A DNA stretch of 64,000 nucleotides from NCBI RefSeq assembly GCF_947387495.1, contig NZ_CANDNU010000005.1:1-64000 (forward strand). The letters run 5' to 3'. The translations under genes were made by a program, and so were the position numbers. The notes below the pieces were generated by a model that did no database searches, was not told where the DNA came from, and worked only from the letters and a program-made list of their open reading frames with translations. Shown here one piece after another: positions 34,396-44,556 of this stretch (the first letter of the stretch is position 1; each line of letters opens with the position of its first letter). The stretch is from Limosilactobacillus difficilis. GTDB taxonomy: Bacteria; Bacillota; Bacilli; Lactobacillales; Lactobacillaceae.

Positions 34396-35680
34396 GCAAG
34401 TGGATGAACAACTAAAGATCAGTCGTTATAGTCAGGTTTTGGATAACGGCCTGCGAGTCGAGCTCTTGCCAATGGCCGGTTATCACAAAACCTACGCGAT
34501 CATGAGTGCCGACGTCGGTTCCATCGATAATGATTTTTGCTTGGCAGATGGGCAGCACGTCCACTTGCCGGCGGGGGTAGCCCATTACTTGGAACACAAA
34601 CTCTTTGAAAAAAAGGACCATGACGCCTTTGACCTCTTCGGCAAGCTTGGTGCGGATTCCAATGCTTTTACGGACTTTACCCGGACGTCTTACTTGTTTT
34701 CGACGGCGGGCAAGCTGCACCAATGTCTGGATATTCTGCTCGATTTTGTGCAGGAGCCTTACTTTACCCCGGAATTGGTCGATAAGGAGCGCGGCATTAT
34801 CGCCTCAGAAATTCAGATGTACCAGGACCAGCCAGCCGAGCGCCTCTACATGGGGATGATGGCCAATCTCTACCCGCACGACCCGATGCGAAACGACATT
34901 GCCGGGACGGTGAACTCCATTCAAAAAATTACTGCTGACGACCTGTACCAGCTCTACGACAACTTTTATCATCCGGCCAACATGAGTCTCCTGGTGGTCG
35001 GCAAGCTGGATCCACAAGAGACGATGGCGTGGATTGTGGATAATCAGGCTAAAAAGCAGTTTAGGGCGCATTATCAGCGGCCACGTTCATTTACGCCAGC
35101 TGACCCCACAGCTCGCGATGTGATTAGAAGTGGGCACGTTACAATGCCCGTTACCCGGCCGCAAGTCATGGTTGGTCTTCGGGGAATTCAGCACTTCACG
35201 AGCGGTCGCGAGCGGCTGAAGTACCGCTTGAGCGCGGATCTCTTGCTCGCCTTGCTGTTTGACGAAAATTCGGCGAACTTCCTGAAACTATATAATGCCG
35301 GAATTATCGATGATACTTTCGGCTATCAATTAGAAATGCAGCGGGGCTTTCACTTTGCCGGCTTTTCAACAGCAACCGAGCAGGGCGACGCGTTTATTAA
35401 TCAGGTCGAGGATATTTTGAACCGGGCCGATGCCGAATTGGACCGTTCGCAGCAATTCTTTACTACGATTAAGCGGGCCTGGATTGGTCGTTTGGTGGGA
35501 ATGCTTGATTCTCCCGAAACAGTGGCCGAGCGCTTTGCCGGTAGGCTCTATGACAATGCATTATTGACCGATGAAATTGCTGCTTTGAAGACGATTGAGC
35601 TGAAAGACCTGCAACGGGTGGTTGACTTGCTGATCAAACCAGCGCGGCTGACTAATTACCAAGTTTTGCCTAAGAATTAA
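34388..35680 (+). CDS. ymfH: M16-family zinc metallopeptidase (YmfH)
   Basis: A 430-aa catalytic partner of the preceding protein. The zinc motif is HYLEH (HxxEH) in a GVAHYLEHKLFEKK context near residues 61-74, and the distal Glu lies about 75 residues later (ERGIIASEIQMYQDQ). It is a member of the M16B group. The start ATG 34388 lies inside the last codons of ymfF; the longer frame upstream is an artefact. Between this gene and rodZ, Bacillus has ymfI and others; none is present here. Confidence 0.9.
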   Translation: MNKQVDEQLKISRYSQVLDNGLRVELLPMAGYHKTYAIMSADVGSIDNDFCLADGQHVHLPAGVAHYLEHKLFEKKDHDAFDLFGKLGADSNAFTDFTRTSYLFSTAGKLHQCLDILLDFVQEPYFTPELVDKERGIIASEIQMYQDQPAERLYMGMMANLYPHDPMRNDIAGTVNSIQKITADDLYQLYDNFYHPANMSLLVVGKLDPQETMAWIVDNQAKKQFRAHYQRPRSFTPADPTARDVIRSGHVTMPVTRPQVMVGLRGIQHFTSGRERLKYRLSADLLLALLFDENSANFLKLYNAGIIDDTFGYQLEMQRGFHFAGFSTATEQGDAFINQVEDILNRADAELDRSQQFFTTIKRAWIGRLVGMLDSPETVAERFAGRLYDNALLTDEIAALKTIELKDLQRVVDLLIKPARLTNYQVLPKN

Positions 35681-35765
35681 GAACTTTCTTATCATTTGCC
35701 CAAAAGGCTTTATGCTATACTAATTGAGGTTAGTCAGAAAATTAAAAAAACGAGGAATCGATAAT

Positions 35766-36890
35766 ATGAGTGAAAACGAACAACCAAGTTCTAACAAAGA
35801 GCACCGCAGTGATGTTGGCCAAAAACTGCGGGCTGCTCGTGAAGCTAAAGGCTACACCCTAGATGCTTTACAACAGATTACCAAGATTCAGAAGCGTTAT
35901 TTAATCGCCATCGAAGACGATAAATTTGACCAGCTGCCGGGCGATTTTTATGTTCGGGCCTTCGTCAAACAATATGCCAATACGGTGGGCCTTGACGGCG
36001 ATGACTTGTTAAAGCAGTACGATGATGAATTGCCGCAAACCAAGACTCATGAATATTCCGAGCACATCACCCAGGCGGTCGAAACGCGAACCAGTCACCA
36101 TAAGGCAGCTGAACAGATGGAAGCGGCCCGGCGCAAATACCTACCGACGATTGTAATCGCTGTGATTGTCGTCTTGATCCTTGCTGTAATTTGGGTGACG
36201 GCAATTGTGCGTCACCGGGAAAACTCGACCAGGATCGATCGAAGTTCGGTTTCGGTTTCGGGTGAATCGAGCAAGAAGGAAAAGCAATCATCATCTTCCA
36301 GCAAGAAGAAACCAACCAAGACAACGAGTGCCGTTAAGCTGACGGAAGCTTCCCGCAATTCGACGAGTGTTACCTACAATGCCAAGTCGCTGAAGAAGAG
36401 TGCCCAGTTGGTCCTGACGACCAGCGGCCAATCCGCTAACTCCGTAATGGTCGACAACACAACCCGGTTGAACCGGATGATGGTTGCTAATGGCAAGGAA
36501 AACGTAACAGTGGCGAAGAATGCCAACACGGTTGTCATCCGCATCGGGACGCCAGCTAATACTAAGGTCAAGATCGGTGGCAAGACCATCGACTTCACGG
36601 CCAACAATCGTTACCCACAGACGCGGACGATCACGATTCACTTTGGCAATACTAGCTCTTCATCCAGCTCCAGCAGCTCGACGACAAGCTCCAGTCGGTA
36701 CAATAGCAGTTCAACGACTAATAACAACAGTGGTAGTACTTCACGGACAACCACGACTGGTACAACTAATACGCGGTCGACCGGTACGACGAATAACCAG
36801 TCGCAAACAACGAGTGCCCCGGCAAATCGCCAGCAAACGACAACCACAACCAATCGGGGGACTTCAACGGCAACCAGTAGCAACCAGTAA
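35766..36890 (+). CDS. ymfM: RodZ/YmfM-like protein with helix-turn-helix and long Ser/Thr tail
   Basis: A 374-aa bitopic protein. A cytoplasmic HTH_25 domain (KLRAAREAKGYTLDALQQIT, about residues 17-80) is followed by a basic stretch, one transmembrane helix (about 127-148), a Ser/Lys linker, an extracellular DUF4115-like beta domain (about 200-290), and a final 85 residues composed almost only of Ser, Thr, Asn, Gln and Arg. RodZ anchors MreB to the elongasome. The tail is far longer than in most RodZ proteins and may span the wall or be glycosylated. ATG 35766 follows ACGAGGA; an extended -10 TGCTATACT lies just upstream. Confidence 0.88.
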   Translation: MSENEQPSSNKEHRSDVGQKLRAAREAKGYTLDALQQITKIQKRYLIAIEDDKFDQLPGDFYVRAFVKQYANTVGLDGDDLLKQYDDELPQTKTHEYSEHITQAVETRTSHHKAAEQMEAARRKYLPTIVIAVIVVLILAVIWVTAIVRHRENSTRIDRSSVSVSGESSKKEKQSSSSSKKKPTKTTSAVKLTEASRNSTSVTYNAKSLKKSAQLVLTTSGQSANSVMVDNTTRLNRMMVANGKENVTVAKNANTVVIRIGTPANTKVKIGGKTIDFTANNRYPQTRTITIHFGNTSSSSSSSSSTTSSSRYNSSSTTNNNSGSTSRTTTTGTTNTRSTGTTNNQSQTTSAPANRQQTTTTTNRGTSTATSSNQ

Positions 36891-36931
36891 TGCTGGGCCA
36901 ATTGCGATAACTTTTAGAGGGGGAAAATACA

Positions 36932-37519
36932 TTGAATTTACCTAATAAATTGACGGTGATGCGTCTGATTATCATCCCGTTTTTCCTGATCCTGATGGTG
37001 CTACCGATGGGGATCTGGGGCAGCGTGAGTTTTGGCGGCGCGACGATCCCAGCAACTGAATTATGGGCGACGATTCTTTTTATCATTGCCACACTCACCG
37101 ATAACCTGGACGGCCGGATTGCCCGCAAGAACCACCTGGTTACCAACTTCGGCAAGTTTGCGGATCCACTGGCGGACAAAATTCTTGTAATGACGGCCTT
37201 CGTGGTCTTAACGGGAATCGGGACGGTACCGGCCTGGGTCACGGCTATCATTCTTTGGCGCGAACTGGCGGTAACCGGCCTGCGCTTATTGCTGGTTGAG
37301 CAGAGCGGGATTGTCCTGGCAGCCAAGATGCCGGGCAAGATTAAGACGACGACGCAGTTTATTGCGATTATTTTCTTATTGCTGCATAATGTTTTCTTTA
37401 CGTTGATTCATGTGCCGTTTGGCGAGATCATGTTGTACATTTGCCTGTTCTTTACTATTTACTCTGGGGTCGACTACTTCTACCAGGGGCGCGATGTTTT
37501 CAAAGATGGTTTCAAATAA
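36932..37519 (+). CDS. pgsA: CDP-diacylglycerol-glycerol-3-phosphate 3-phosphatidyltransferase
   Basis: A 195-aa integral membrane enzyme that makes phosphatidylglycerol phosphate. The CDP-alcohol phosphotransferase motif is DNLDGRIAR-x8-G-x3-D-x3-D (LVTNFGKFADPLADK), near residues 58-85, within about six transmembrane segments. The TTG start at 36932 has GAGGGGG 7-12 nt before it. The gene follows rodZ by about 40 bp without a terminator. Confidence 0.94.
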   Translation: MNLPNKLTVMRLIIIPFFLILMVLPMGIWGSVSFGGATIPATELWATILFIIATLTDNLDGRIARKNHLVTNFGKFADPLADKILVMTAFVVLTGIGTVPAWVTAIILWRELAVTGLRLLLVEQSGIVLAAKMPGKIKTTTQFIAIIFLLLHNVFFTLIHVPFGEIMLYICLFFTIYSGVDYFYQGRDVFKDGFK

Positions 37520-37548
37520 AATATGATTAGCTAGCTAAGTGGATCGTT

Positions 37549-37591
37549 AAGACTCTCAGCATTTCCTTTTCGGAGGCTGGGGGTCTTTATC
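37549..37591 (+). terminator. Intrinsic terminator of pgsA
   Basis: AGACTCTCAGC pairs with GCTGGGGGTCT (several G-T), followed by TTATCCTTTT. Confidence 0.65.
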
Positions 37592-37594
37592 CTT

Positions 37595-37622
37595 TTGACG
37601 CCAAAATGCGGTAAAATATGAA
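37595..37622 (+). promoter_or_regulatory. Sigma-A promoter of cinA
   Basis: -35 TTGACG (37595-37600), 16-bp spacer, -10 TATGAA (37617-37622). Confidence 0.55.
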
Positions 37623-37658
37623 CGAAGTGACGTAGCTATTAATAGGGAGTGATGAGTT

Positions 37659-38903
37659 GTGGATGCAGAAATTGTGACGATCGGAACCGAGATTGCTCTC
37701 GGTCAGATTACTAACACCAATGCGCAGTTTTTGGCTGACCAGTTGAGTCGGGTCGGCATCGAAATCCCTTGGCAGACGACGACTGATGATGAGCCGTCCC
37801 GGATTGTGGCGGCAACGCGCCACGCGTTAGGACGCAGCGACCTCGTTTTTGTTTGCGGGGGCTTAGGCCCCACAGCCGATGACACTACGATGGCGGCGGT
37901 CGCTAACGCCCTCGGTACCAGCTTGACTGTCAATGATGATCACTGGCAACAGATTAAGCAGTCATTAAAGCCGCGGTTTGCTGAGGTGCCAGCAGAAAAT
38001 GTACGGCAGGCGATGTACTTAAAGGGTGGGCAGTGGCTGCCTAATCCAGTAGGCCTAGCCCTCGGTGCCTGGTATGAAGGCAAGCAGGGAGTAGTCGTCG
38101 TCTTGCCAGGACCGCCACGCGAATTTAAGGCGATGGTAACCCAGGAGCTAATGCCACGGCTGCAGCAGCACTTTGGGACGGGCAAGGCTATCTTTAGCCG
38201 GACCCTTCACTTCTTCGGCCGTCCAGAATCACCATTGATGGACGATTTGGCAACCATTACACCAAAGTGGCCGCAAGTAGTCGTTACCTCTTATGTTCAA
38301 CCACTGGAGATTCAGGTTCGCCTGACGATTCACAACGTGGACCAAGCAACGGCCAAGCAGCAGCTCGATGGTTTGCAAGAAGCGATTGCTCGACTAGAAC
38401 CTGAAGCCTTTTTCGGGGCAGGTGATGATATTAGCTTGGCGGGCGTCGTTGTTGATTTGCTGGAGCAGCGTCATTTGCATATCACGGCGGCCGAAAGTTT
38501 GACGGCCGGAATGTTCCAGAGTACGCTTTGCTCGATTCCGGGTGCCTCAACGGTCTTTGACGGGGGTTTTGTTACCTACGCAGCCGAGCAGAAGGAAAAG
38601 ATGGTGGGTGTGCCTTCGTCGGTGGTTACCCAGCACGGAGTGGTCAGTGCCGAAACTGCCCAGGCGATGGCGGAAGGTTGTCAGAAACAGGTTGATTCTG
38701 ATATCGGGGTCGGACTGACCGGAGTAGCCGGCCCAGAAGCCCTGGAGGATCAGCCGGCGGGCACCGTTTGGCTAGGCTTAGCCATCAAGGGCTGGCCAAC
38801 TCAAACCAAGTTGCTCCATCTGCAAGCACATAACGGGCGGCAAAGTGTCCGTGAACAAGCTGCGCAGAGTGCTCTTATGATGGTCTATCAAGCATTGAAA
38901 TAG
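37659..38903 (+). CDS. cinA: CinA family nicotinamide-nucleotide amidohydrolase
   Basis: A 414-aa two-domain protein: an N-terminal molybdopterin-binding-like COG1058 domain (EIVTIGTEIALGQ ... CGGLGPTADD, residues 1-170) and a C-terminal NMN deamidase domain (TAAESLTAGMFQS ... GLTGVAGPE, about 255-410). It recycles pyridine nucleotides and is competence-induced in streptococci. GTG 37659 follows GGGAGTG. It directly precedes recA, a conserved order, but recA has its own promoter. Confidence 0.93.
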   Translation: MDAEIVTIGTEIALGQITNTNAQFLADQLSRVGIEIPWQTTTDDEPSRIVAATRHALGRSDLVFVCGGLGPTADDTTMAAVANALGTSLTVNDDHWQQIKQSLKPRFAEVPAENVRQAMYLKGGQWLPNPVGLALGAWYEGKQGVVVVLPGPPREFKAMVTQELMPRLQQHFGTGKAIFSRTLHFFGRPESPLMDDLATITPKWPQVVVTSYVQPLEIQVRLTIHNVDQATAKQQLDGLQEAIARLEPEAFFGAGDDISLAGVVVDLLEQRHLHITAAESLTAGMFQSTLCSIPGASTVFDGGFVTYAAEQKEKMVGVPSSVVTQHGVVSAETAQAMAEGCQKQVDSDIGVGLTGVAGPEALEDQPAGTVWLGLAIKGWPTQTKLLHLQAHNGRQSVREQAAQSALMMVYQALK

Positions 38904-38906
38904 AAG

Positions 38907-38946
38907 CGAACATTTGTTTGACAAAATCAGATGAAACAGATATCAT
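38907..38946 (+). promoter_or_regulatory. recA promoter with overlapping LexA (SOS) box
   Basis: -35 TTGACA (38918-38923), 17-bp spacer, -10 TATCAT (38941-38946). CGAACATTTGTTTG (38907-38920) is close to the Gram-positive LexA/DinR box CGAACRNRYGTTYG and overlaps the -35. Confidence 0.78.
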
Positions 38947-38982
38947 AATTAGCAGAGATAAAAAACGTTAGGAGGAAGCGAA

Positions 38983-40059
38983 TTGGCTGATCAACGAAAA
39001 GCGGCTCTTGATGCGGCCTTACGCAAGATTGAGAAAAATTTTGGTAAAGGCTCAATTATGCGGATGGGAGATTCTGCTGACACGCAGATTGCGAGCGTCT
39101 CGAGCGGTTCCTTAGCGATCGATGAAGCATTAGGGGTAGGAGGTTACCCTCGTGGCCGGATTATCGAAATCTACGGTCCCGAAAGTTCTGGGAAGACCAC
39201 GGTGGCCCTGCATGCAGTGGCTGAAGTGCAACGTCAGGGCGGGACGGCAGCTTATATCGATGCTGAAAACGCCCTGGATCCCCAGTATGCCCAAGCACTG
39301 GGGGTAAATGTCAATGATTTGCTGCTCTCCCAGCCTGACACCGGTGAAGAAGGATTGGAAATTGCCGACGCCTTAATTGCTAGTGGGGCTGTTGACATCG
39401 TCGTCATTGACTCCGTTGCGGCTCTGGTTCCCCAAGCCGAAATTGAAGGAGAAATGGGTGACACCCACGTCGGTTTGCAAGCACGGTTGATGTCGCAGGC
39501 TCTGCGGAAGTTATCTGGTGAGATCAATAAGACGAAGACGATTGCCATCTTTATCAACCAGATTCGGGAAAAAGTTGGGGTGATGTTCGGCAATCCCGAG
39601 ACGACCCCTGGTGGTCGGGCCCTCAAGTTCTATTCGACGATTCGAATGGAGGTTCGGCGTGGTGAACAGCTGAAGGAAGGCACCAATGTCATTGGTAACC
39701 GTGCGAAGATTAAGATCGTCAAAAATAAGGTAGCGCCGCCTTTCAAGCGGGCTGAAGTAGATATTATGTACGGTCAAGGGATTTCCAAGACGGGTGAACT
39801 TCTCGATATGGCGGTTGACAAAGACTTTGTCAAGAAGTCAGGTGCCTGGTACTCCTATGGCAAGGAACGGATTGGCCAGGGTCGGGAGAACGCTAAGAAA
39901 TGGTTTGACCAGCACCCAGAGAGCTTTAATGAGTTGATGAATAAGGTGCGGGTTGCTTACGGGATGAAGCCAGATCCGACCATCGCCGCCGAAAGTGACG
40001 CCAAGAAGGAAAAGGATCCTAAGCAAGAAACCCTCGAAGAGGCCAGCAAAAACAACTAA
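38983..40059 (+). CDS. recA: Recombinase RecA
   Basis: A 358-aa recombinase for homologous recombination and for LexA self-cleavage. Walker [10 protein letters not shown] at about residues 65-73, Walker B VVIDSV near 138-145, loop L1/L2 regions intact, and a Lys/Glu-rich acidic C-terminus. The start is TTG 38983 (MADQRKAAL), supported by AGGAGGAAG and family alignment. SOS control is indicated by the upstream LexA box. Confidence 0.97.
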   Translation: MADQRKAALDAALRKIEKNFGKGSIMRMGDSADTQIASVSSGSLAIDEALGVGGYPRGRIIEIYGPESSGKTTVALHAVAEVQRQGGTAAYIDAENALDPQYAQALGVNVNDLLLSQPDTGEEGLEIADALIASGAVDIVVIDSVAALVPQAEIEGEMGDTHVGLQARLMSQALRKLSGEINKTKTIAIFINQIREKVGVMFGNPETTPGGRALKFYSTIRMEVRRGEQLKEGTNVIGNRAKIKIVKNKVAPPFKRAEVDIMYGQGISKTGELLDMAVDKDFVKKSGAWYSYGKERIGQGRENAKKWFDQHPESFNELMNKVRVAYGMKPDPTIAAESDAKKEKDPKQETLEEASKNN

Positions 40060-40067
40060 TGCCATTT

Positions 40068-40107
40068 GAGCGTGATGCCTAAGAAGCGGGCATGACGCTC
40101 TTTCTCG
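40068..40107 (+). terminator. Intrinsic terminator of recA
   Basis: GAGCGT and TGCC pair with GGCA and ACGCTC around a 2x2 internal loop, then TTTCTC. Confidence 0.7.
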
Positions 40108-40122
40108 TTAGAGCGGCAATAA

Positions 40123-40151
40123 TTGACACCACCTGTTGGGGAGGATAAAAT
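40123..40151 (+). promoter_or_regulatory. Sigma-A promoter of rny
   Basis: -35 TTGACA (40123-40128), 17-bp spacer, -10 TAAAAT (40146-40151). Leader of about 75 nt. Confidence 0.75.
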
Positions 40152-40231
40152 AAAAAGGTGTGGCTTTTTGCCCACAGTAACTAGCAATTATCAACTAAGA
40201 TGAAAAGATATGTTATATCGGAGGTGTCAAA

Positions 40232-41791
40232 ATGACTTCTTTCGGCATTTTAGTTGCCGTTATTGCACTGTTGATCGGGGCCGTGGCTGGCTACTTTATC
40301 GCTTCCACGCTGATCAACCAGCGCTTAGCAGCAGCTCAAAATAGCGCCGAGGGGATCATTGCCAGCGCGAAAAAAGAAGCGGAAACCACGAAACGGGAAG
40401 CAAGAGTGGAAGCAAAGGATAATGCCCACCGCTACCGGGAAAAAGTGGAAAAAGAGTTGGAGAGCAGACAGAATGAAGTGCAAAAGCAAGAAGAACGCCT
40501 GCTTCAACGTGAAACCGCTCTGGATCGCAAGGATAATTCCCTGGAAAATCGTGAAAATGCTGCAACTGAACGCGAACATAAGCTGGATCAGCGTGATGAC
40601 CAGCTGCGCAAGGACCGGCAGCACGTTAAAGAATTAGTCGCTCAGCGGCAGAGCGATTTGGAGAAGGTTGCCCAGTTGAGTCAGGATCAAGCCAAGGAAA
40701 TGGTTGTCAACCAAGTCAAGAACCAGTTGGCCCAGGAACGGGCCGTGATGATTCGCGACAGTGAACAAGAAGCTGAGCTGACGGCGGACCGCAAGGCTAA
40801 GAACTTAATTGTCTCCGCCATCCAGCGGTCAGCAGCCGATGTAGTTTCCGAAGCAACTGTATCGGTTGTCAACCTGCCTAATGACGACATGAAAGGTCGG
40901 ATCATCGGGCGTGAAGGGCGAAATATTCGAACCTTGGAGACACTCACCGGGATCGATCTGATTATTGATGATACTCCGCAGGCGGTAGTCCTCAGCGGCT
41001 TTGATCCGGTCCGGCGAGAAATTGCCAAGATGGCCCTGGAGAAACTGATTCAGGACGGCCGGATTCATCCGGCTCGCATTGAAGAAGCGGTCGAAAAAGC
41101 CCGCAAGGATATGGACGCTAAACTGCGTGAAGTCGGTGAACAAACGATTTTTGATCTTGGTATCCACTCGATGGCACCGGATTTGATCAAGACGGTTGGG
41201 CGGATGAAGTATCGGACCAGCTATGGCCAAAACGTCCTGCAGCACTCGATTGAAGTGGCCAAACTTGCCGGTATTATGGCTGCCGAACTTGGTGAAGACG
41301 TTAATCTGGCCAAGCGGGCCGGCCTGCTGCATGATATTGGCAAGGCAATCGACCACGAAGTTGACGGCTCCCACGTTGAACTGGGGGTTGAGTTGACGCG
41401 GAAGTTCAAAGAGAATCCTGTTGTCATTAACACGATCGCTTCTCACCATGGCGACGAGCCAGCTAAATCGGTGATTGCCGTCCTCGTTCAGGTAGCTGAC
41501 GCTATTTCCGGCGCTCGGCCGGGGGCTCGCTCCGAGTCACTTGAGCAGTATATTCAACGACTTAAAAAACTCGAAGAAATTGCTAACCGACATCGCGGCG
41601 TCGACCACAGTTACGCAATCCAAGCCGGTCGCGAAGTGCGTGTTATCGTCAAGCCCAAGAAGGTTTCAGACCTGCAGGCAGTGACCCTTTCTCACGACTT
41701 AAAGAACGAAATTGAAAAAGAACTCGAATATCCTGGTCACATCAAAGTGACCGTTATCCGTGAGGTGCGGGCCGTCGACTACGCTAAGTAA
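40232..41791 (+). CDS. rny: Ribonuclease Y
   Basis: A 519-aa membrane-anchored endoribonuclease that starts bulk mRNA decay. An N-terminal transmembrane helix (residues 3-25) leads into a long charged coiled coil (about 30-190), a KH domain ([16 protein letters not shown], about 220-235) and an HD domain with LLHDIGKA (about 365-372). Length is normal. ATG 40232 follows GGAGGTG. Confidence 0.96.
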   Translation: MTSFGILVAVIALLIGAVAGYFIASTLINQRLAAAQNSAEGIIASAKKEAETTKREARVEAKDNAHRYREKVEKELESRQNEVQKQEERLLQRETALDRKDNSLENRENAATEREHKLDQRDDQLRKDRQHVKELVAQRQSDLEKVAQLSQDQAKEMVVNQVKNQLAQERAVMIRDSEQEAELTADRKAKNLIVSAIQRSAADVVSEATVSVVNLPNDDMKGRIIGREGRNIRTLETLTGIDLIIDDTPQAVVLSGFDPVRREIAKMALEKLIQDGRIHPARIEEAVEKARKDMDAKLREVGEQTIFDLGIHSMAPDLIKTVGRMKYRTSYGQNVLQHSIEVAKLAGIMAAELGEDVNLAKRAGLLHDIGKAIDHEVDGSHVELGVELTRKFKENPVVINTIASHHGDEPAKSVIAVLVQVADAISGARPGARSESLEQYIQRLKKLEEIANRHRGVDHSYAIQAGREVRVIVKPKKVSDLQAVTLSHDLKNEIEKELEYPGHIKVTVIREVRAVDYAK

Positions 41792-41809
41792 GCGCGACGC
41801 CTGCAGTCA

Positions 41810-41852
41810 GGAGGTTGGAAAAAACGGTGTTTTCTCCAACCTCTGTTTTTTG
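41810..41852 (+). terminator. Intrinsic terminator of rny
   Basis: GGAGGTTGGA pairs with TCCAACCTCT around a long loop, followed by GTTTTTT. Confidence 0.85.
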
Positions 41853-41879
41853 ATCAAATAGAACAAGCGGGGTATAAAC

Positions 41880-44546
41880 GTGGCAAAACTAACACCAATG
41901 ATGCAACAATATCAGCATGTCAAGGACCAGTATCCGGACGCGTTTCTTTTTTACCGAATTGGCGACTTTTATGAACTTTTCAACGATGATGCCATCAAAG
42001 GCTCGCAGCTATTAGAGTTGACCTTGACCCACCGTAGCAAGGCGACTGCTAATCCGGTACCGATGTGTGGGGTGCCCCACCATGCTGTTGAGTCTTATAT
42101 CGACACCTTGATTGATAAGGGGTATAAAGTTGCCATTTGTGAGCAGATGGAAGACCCTCGTAAGGCCAAGGGAATGGTAAAGCGGGCAGTGACACGGCTG
42201 GTCACCCCTGGAACGCAAATGGATTTGACTGGGGATGCGGCGCGGAGTAACAACTATCTTGCCGCCTTGGTGCAGCGGGATGATGAGTTTGATCTGGCTT
42301 ACACTGACCTTTCAACAGGTGAGCTCAAAACGACGACGGTCCAGGGACAGGACGCCGTGATGAATGAACTGATCAATCTGGAGTGCCGGGAACTGGTTGC
42401 TGATGATTCATTAGCGGATTCTGTGCGAACGGTTCTGACAAAGCGCAATGTTTTGTTGTCGCACCAAAACAGTCTTTCCAAGTCCAGCGAAATTGCCTAT
42501 CTCACCCAGGATTTGGCTGATGAGCATTTGCAGCATGTCGTCGCCCTCTTGGTTTCTTATTTGCTGACGACGCAAAAACGTTCCCTGGACCACTTACAAA
42601 AAGCGGTGGCTTACCAGGTCAGTTCTTACATGAAACTGGATCACTACTCCAAGACCAATTTGGAGTTGATGACTAACATGCGCAGCGGCAAGCGCCGGGG
42701 CACCCTCGCGTGGCTGTTGGATGAAACCAAAACCGCGATGGGAAGCCGTCTTTTAAAACAGTGGCTAGACCGGCCGCTGATCAACGAAGGCCAGATCAAT
42801 GAGCGCCTAGATAAGGTCGCGGTTCTGCTCGATCACTATTTTGAACGTAATAACATTCAGGAGGAACTGACTAAGGTTTATGACCTGGAACGCTTAGCTG
42901 GTCGGGTGGCTTACGGAAACGTCAACGGCCGTGATCTGATTCAGCTAAAGACTTCCCTGGAGCAGGTTCCGAAAATCAAGTACGTCCTGGAAACGCTGGA
43001 CTCACCAGTATTTGCCGAACTTAACGAGCAGTTGGACCCACTGACTGACATCACTAATCTGATCGACAATGCGATTACCGAGGAGCCGCCGATTTCCGTT
43101 ACCGAAGGTGGGGTGATCAAGGCCGGGTTTAATGACCAGCTTGACAAGTACCGCGATGCGATGAACAACGGCAAGGAATGGATTGCTGCCCTGCAAGAGA
43201 AAGAGCGGCAGGCAACGGGCATCAATAATCTGAAAATTGGCTACAACCATGTTTTTGGCTACTATATTGAAGTCACGAAAGCTAACCTTAGCAAAATTCC
43301 GGAAGATCGCTACGAGCGCAAGCAAACTCTGGTGAATGCGGAACGTTTTGCCACGCCAGAACTGAAGGAGAAGGAATCCCTTATCCTTGGTGCTGAAGAA
43401 AAATCAGTTGCTCTCGAGTATGATCTTTTTGTTCAGGTACGTAGCCAAATCAAGCAGGCTATTCAACGCTTGCAAAAACTCGCTCGGGCATTGTCCGAGC
43501 TGGACGTCTTGCAAAGTTTTGCGGTGGTCAGCGAAGAATATCATTTTGTGCGCCCAACCTTTTCCAAGAATCACAACTTGGCGATCAAAGACGGGCGGCA
43601 CCCGGTTGTTGAAAAATTCATGGGTCACCAGGAATACGTGCCCAATGATGTGATGATGGATCCGCAAACCGATATTCTCTTGATCACCGGACCGAACATG
43701 TCCGGGAAAAGCACTTATATGCGGCAACTGGCCCTAACAGCAGTGATGGCCCAGATGGGCTGCTTTGTTCCCGCCAAAAAAGCTGTATTGCCGATCTTCG
43801 ACCAGGTCTTTACGCGAATCGGTGCTGCTGATGACTTGATTTCGGGTGAAAGTACCTTCATGGTTGAGATGATGGAAGCAAACAACGCTTTGCAACACGC
43901 GACACCGAATAGCCTGATCCTCTTCGACGAAATTGGACGGGGCACTGCGACCTACGACGGGATGGCGTTGGCCCAAGCAATTATTGAGTACGTCCACAAC
44001 CGTGTTCGCGCCAAGACGCTTTTTTCAACCCACTACCACGAGCTGACAACCCTTGACCAAAGTCTAAGACGATTGAAAAATATCCATGTTGGCGCGACCG
44101 AAGAAAACGGCGAACTGGTTTTTCTTCACAAAATTGAAGCTGGTCCAGCTGATAAGTCTTATGGGATTCACGTTGCGAAACTGGCCGGGATGCCGCAGAG
44201 CCTGCTGAAGCGGGCTGGGGTAATCCTGCAAGGACTAGAAAAACGTGGCGACGAGGATGCCGCACACGTTGGCACCAGTGGTCAAGCTGAGACCGTCCCA
44301 GCGGTGTCGTCAGCTTCGCAGTCTGCAGAGTCGCAAGCAACAAAACATCAGGCAGCCGTTAAATCGGCTTCCACCCTGGCTGCAGATTCGGACGGCCAGC
44401 TAGAATTATTCCAGCCGGCTCCGGCAAAGAAGACTGACAGCAAAGAAAAGAAGATCATTCAGCAGCTGCACAAGCTAGACTTGATGTCGATGACCCCGAT
44501 GGAAGTTATGAATCAGATCTACAAGTGGCAACAAGCGTTAAAGTGA
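41880..44546 (+). CDS. mutS: DNA mismatch repair protein MutS
   Basis: An 888-aa mismatch sensor. The N-terminal mismatch-binding domain shows [15 protein letters not shown] (Phe-x-Glu wedge motif) at about residues 25-39; core, lever and clamp domains follow; Walker [10 protein letters not shown] is at about 604-612 and the signature [14 protein letters not shown] near 682-695. A Ser/Ala/Gln-rich linker (about 795-840) precedes the C-terminal tetramerisation helices. The start is GTG 41880, with a weak upstream GGGG. It is 10 bp upstream of mutL. Confidence 0.96.
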   Translation: MAKLTPMMQQYQHVKDQYPDAFLFYRIGDFYELFNDDAIKGSQLLELTLTHRSKATANPVPMCGVPHHAVESYIDTLIDKGYKVAICEQMEDPRKAKGMVKRAVTRLVTPGTQMDLTGDAARSNNYLAALVQRDDEFDLAYTDLSTGELKTTTVQGQDAVMNELINLECRELVADDSLADSVRTVLTKRNVLLSHQNSLSKSSEIAYLTQDLADEHLQHVVALLVSYLLTTQKRSLDHLQKAVAYQVSSYMKLDHYSKTNLELMTNMRSGKRRGTLAWLLDETKTAMGSRLLKQWLDRPLINEGQINERLDKVAVLLDHYFERNNIQEELTKVYDLERLAGRVAYGNVNGRDLIQLKTSLEQVPKIKYVLETLDSPVFAELNEQLDPLTDITNLIDNAITEEPPISVTEGGVIKAGFNDQLDKYRDAMNNGKEWIAALQEKERQATGINNLKIGYNHVFGYYIEVTKANLSKIPEDRYERKQTLVNAERFATPELKEKESLILGAEEKSVALEYDLFVQVRSQIKQAIQRLQKLARALSELDVLQSFAVVSEEYHFVRPTFSKNHNLAIKDGRHPVVEKFMGHQEYVPNDVMMDPQTDILLITGPNMSGKSTYMRQLALTAVMAQMGCFVPAKKAVLPIFDQVFTRIGAADDLISGESTFMVEMMEANNALQHATPNSLILFDEIGRGTATYDGMALAQAIIEYVHNRVRAKTLFSTHYHELTTLDQSLRRLKNIHVGATEENGELVFLHKIEAGPADKSYGIHVAKLAGMPQSLLKRAGVILQGLEKRGDEDAAHVGTSGQAETVPAVSSASQSAESQATKHQAAVKSASTLAADSDGQLELFQPAPAKKTDSKEKKIIQQLHKLDLMSMTPMEVMNQIYKWQQALK

Positions 44547-44556
44547 GGTGAAGAGC

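Noticed and set aside
36638-36901. Minus-strand hydrophobic frame opposite the RodZ tail
   Set aside because: Val/Leu-rich peptide is the automatic antisense of Ser/Thr/Asn codons; no ribosome site.
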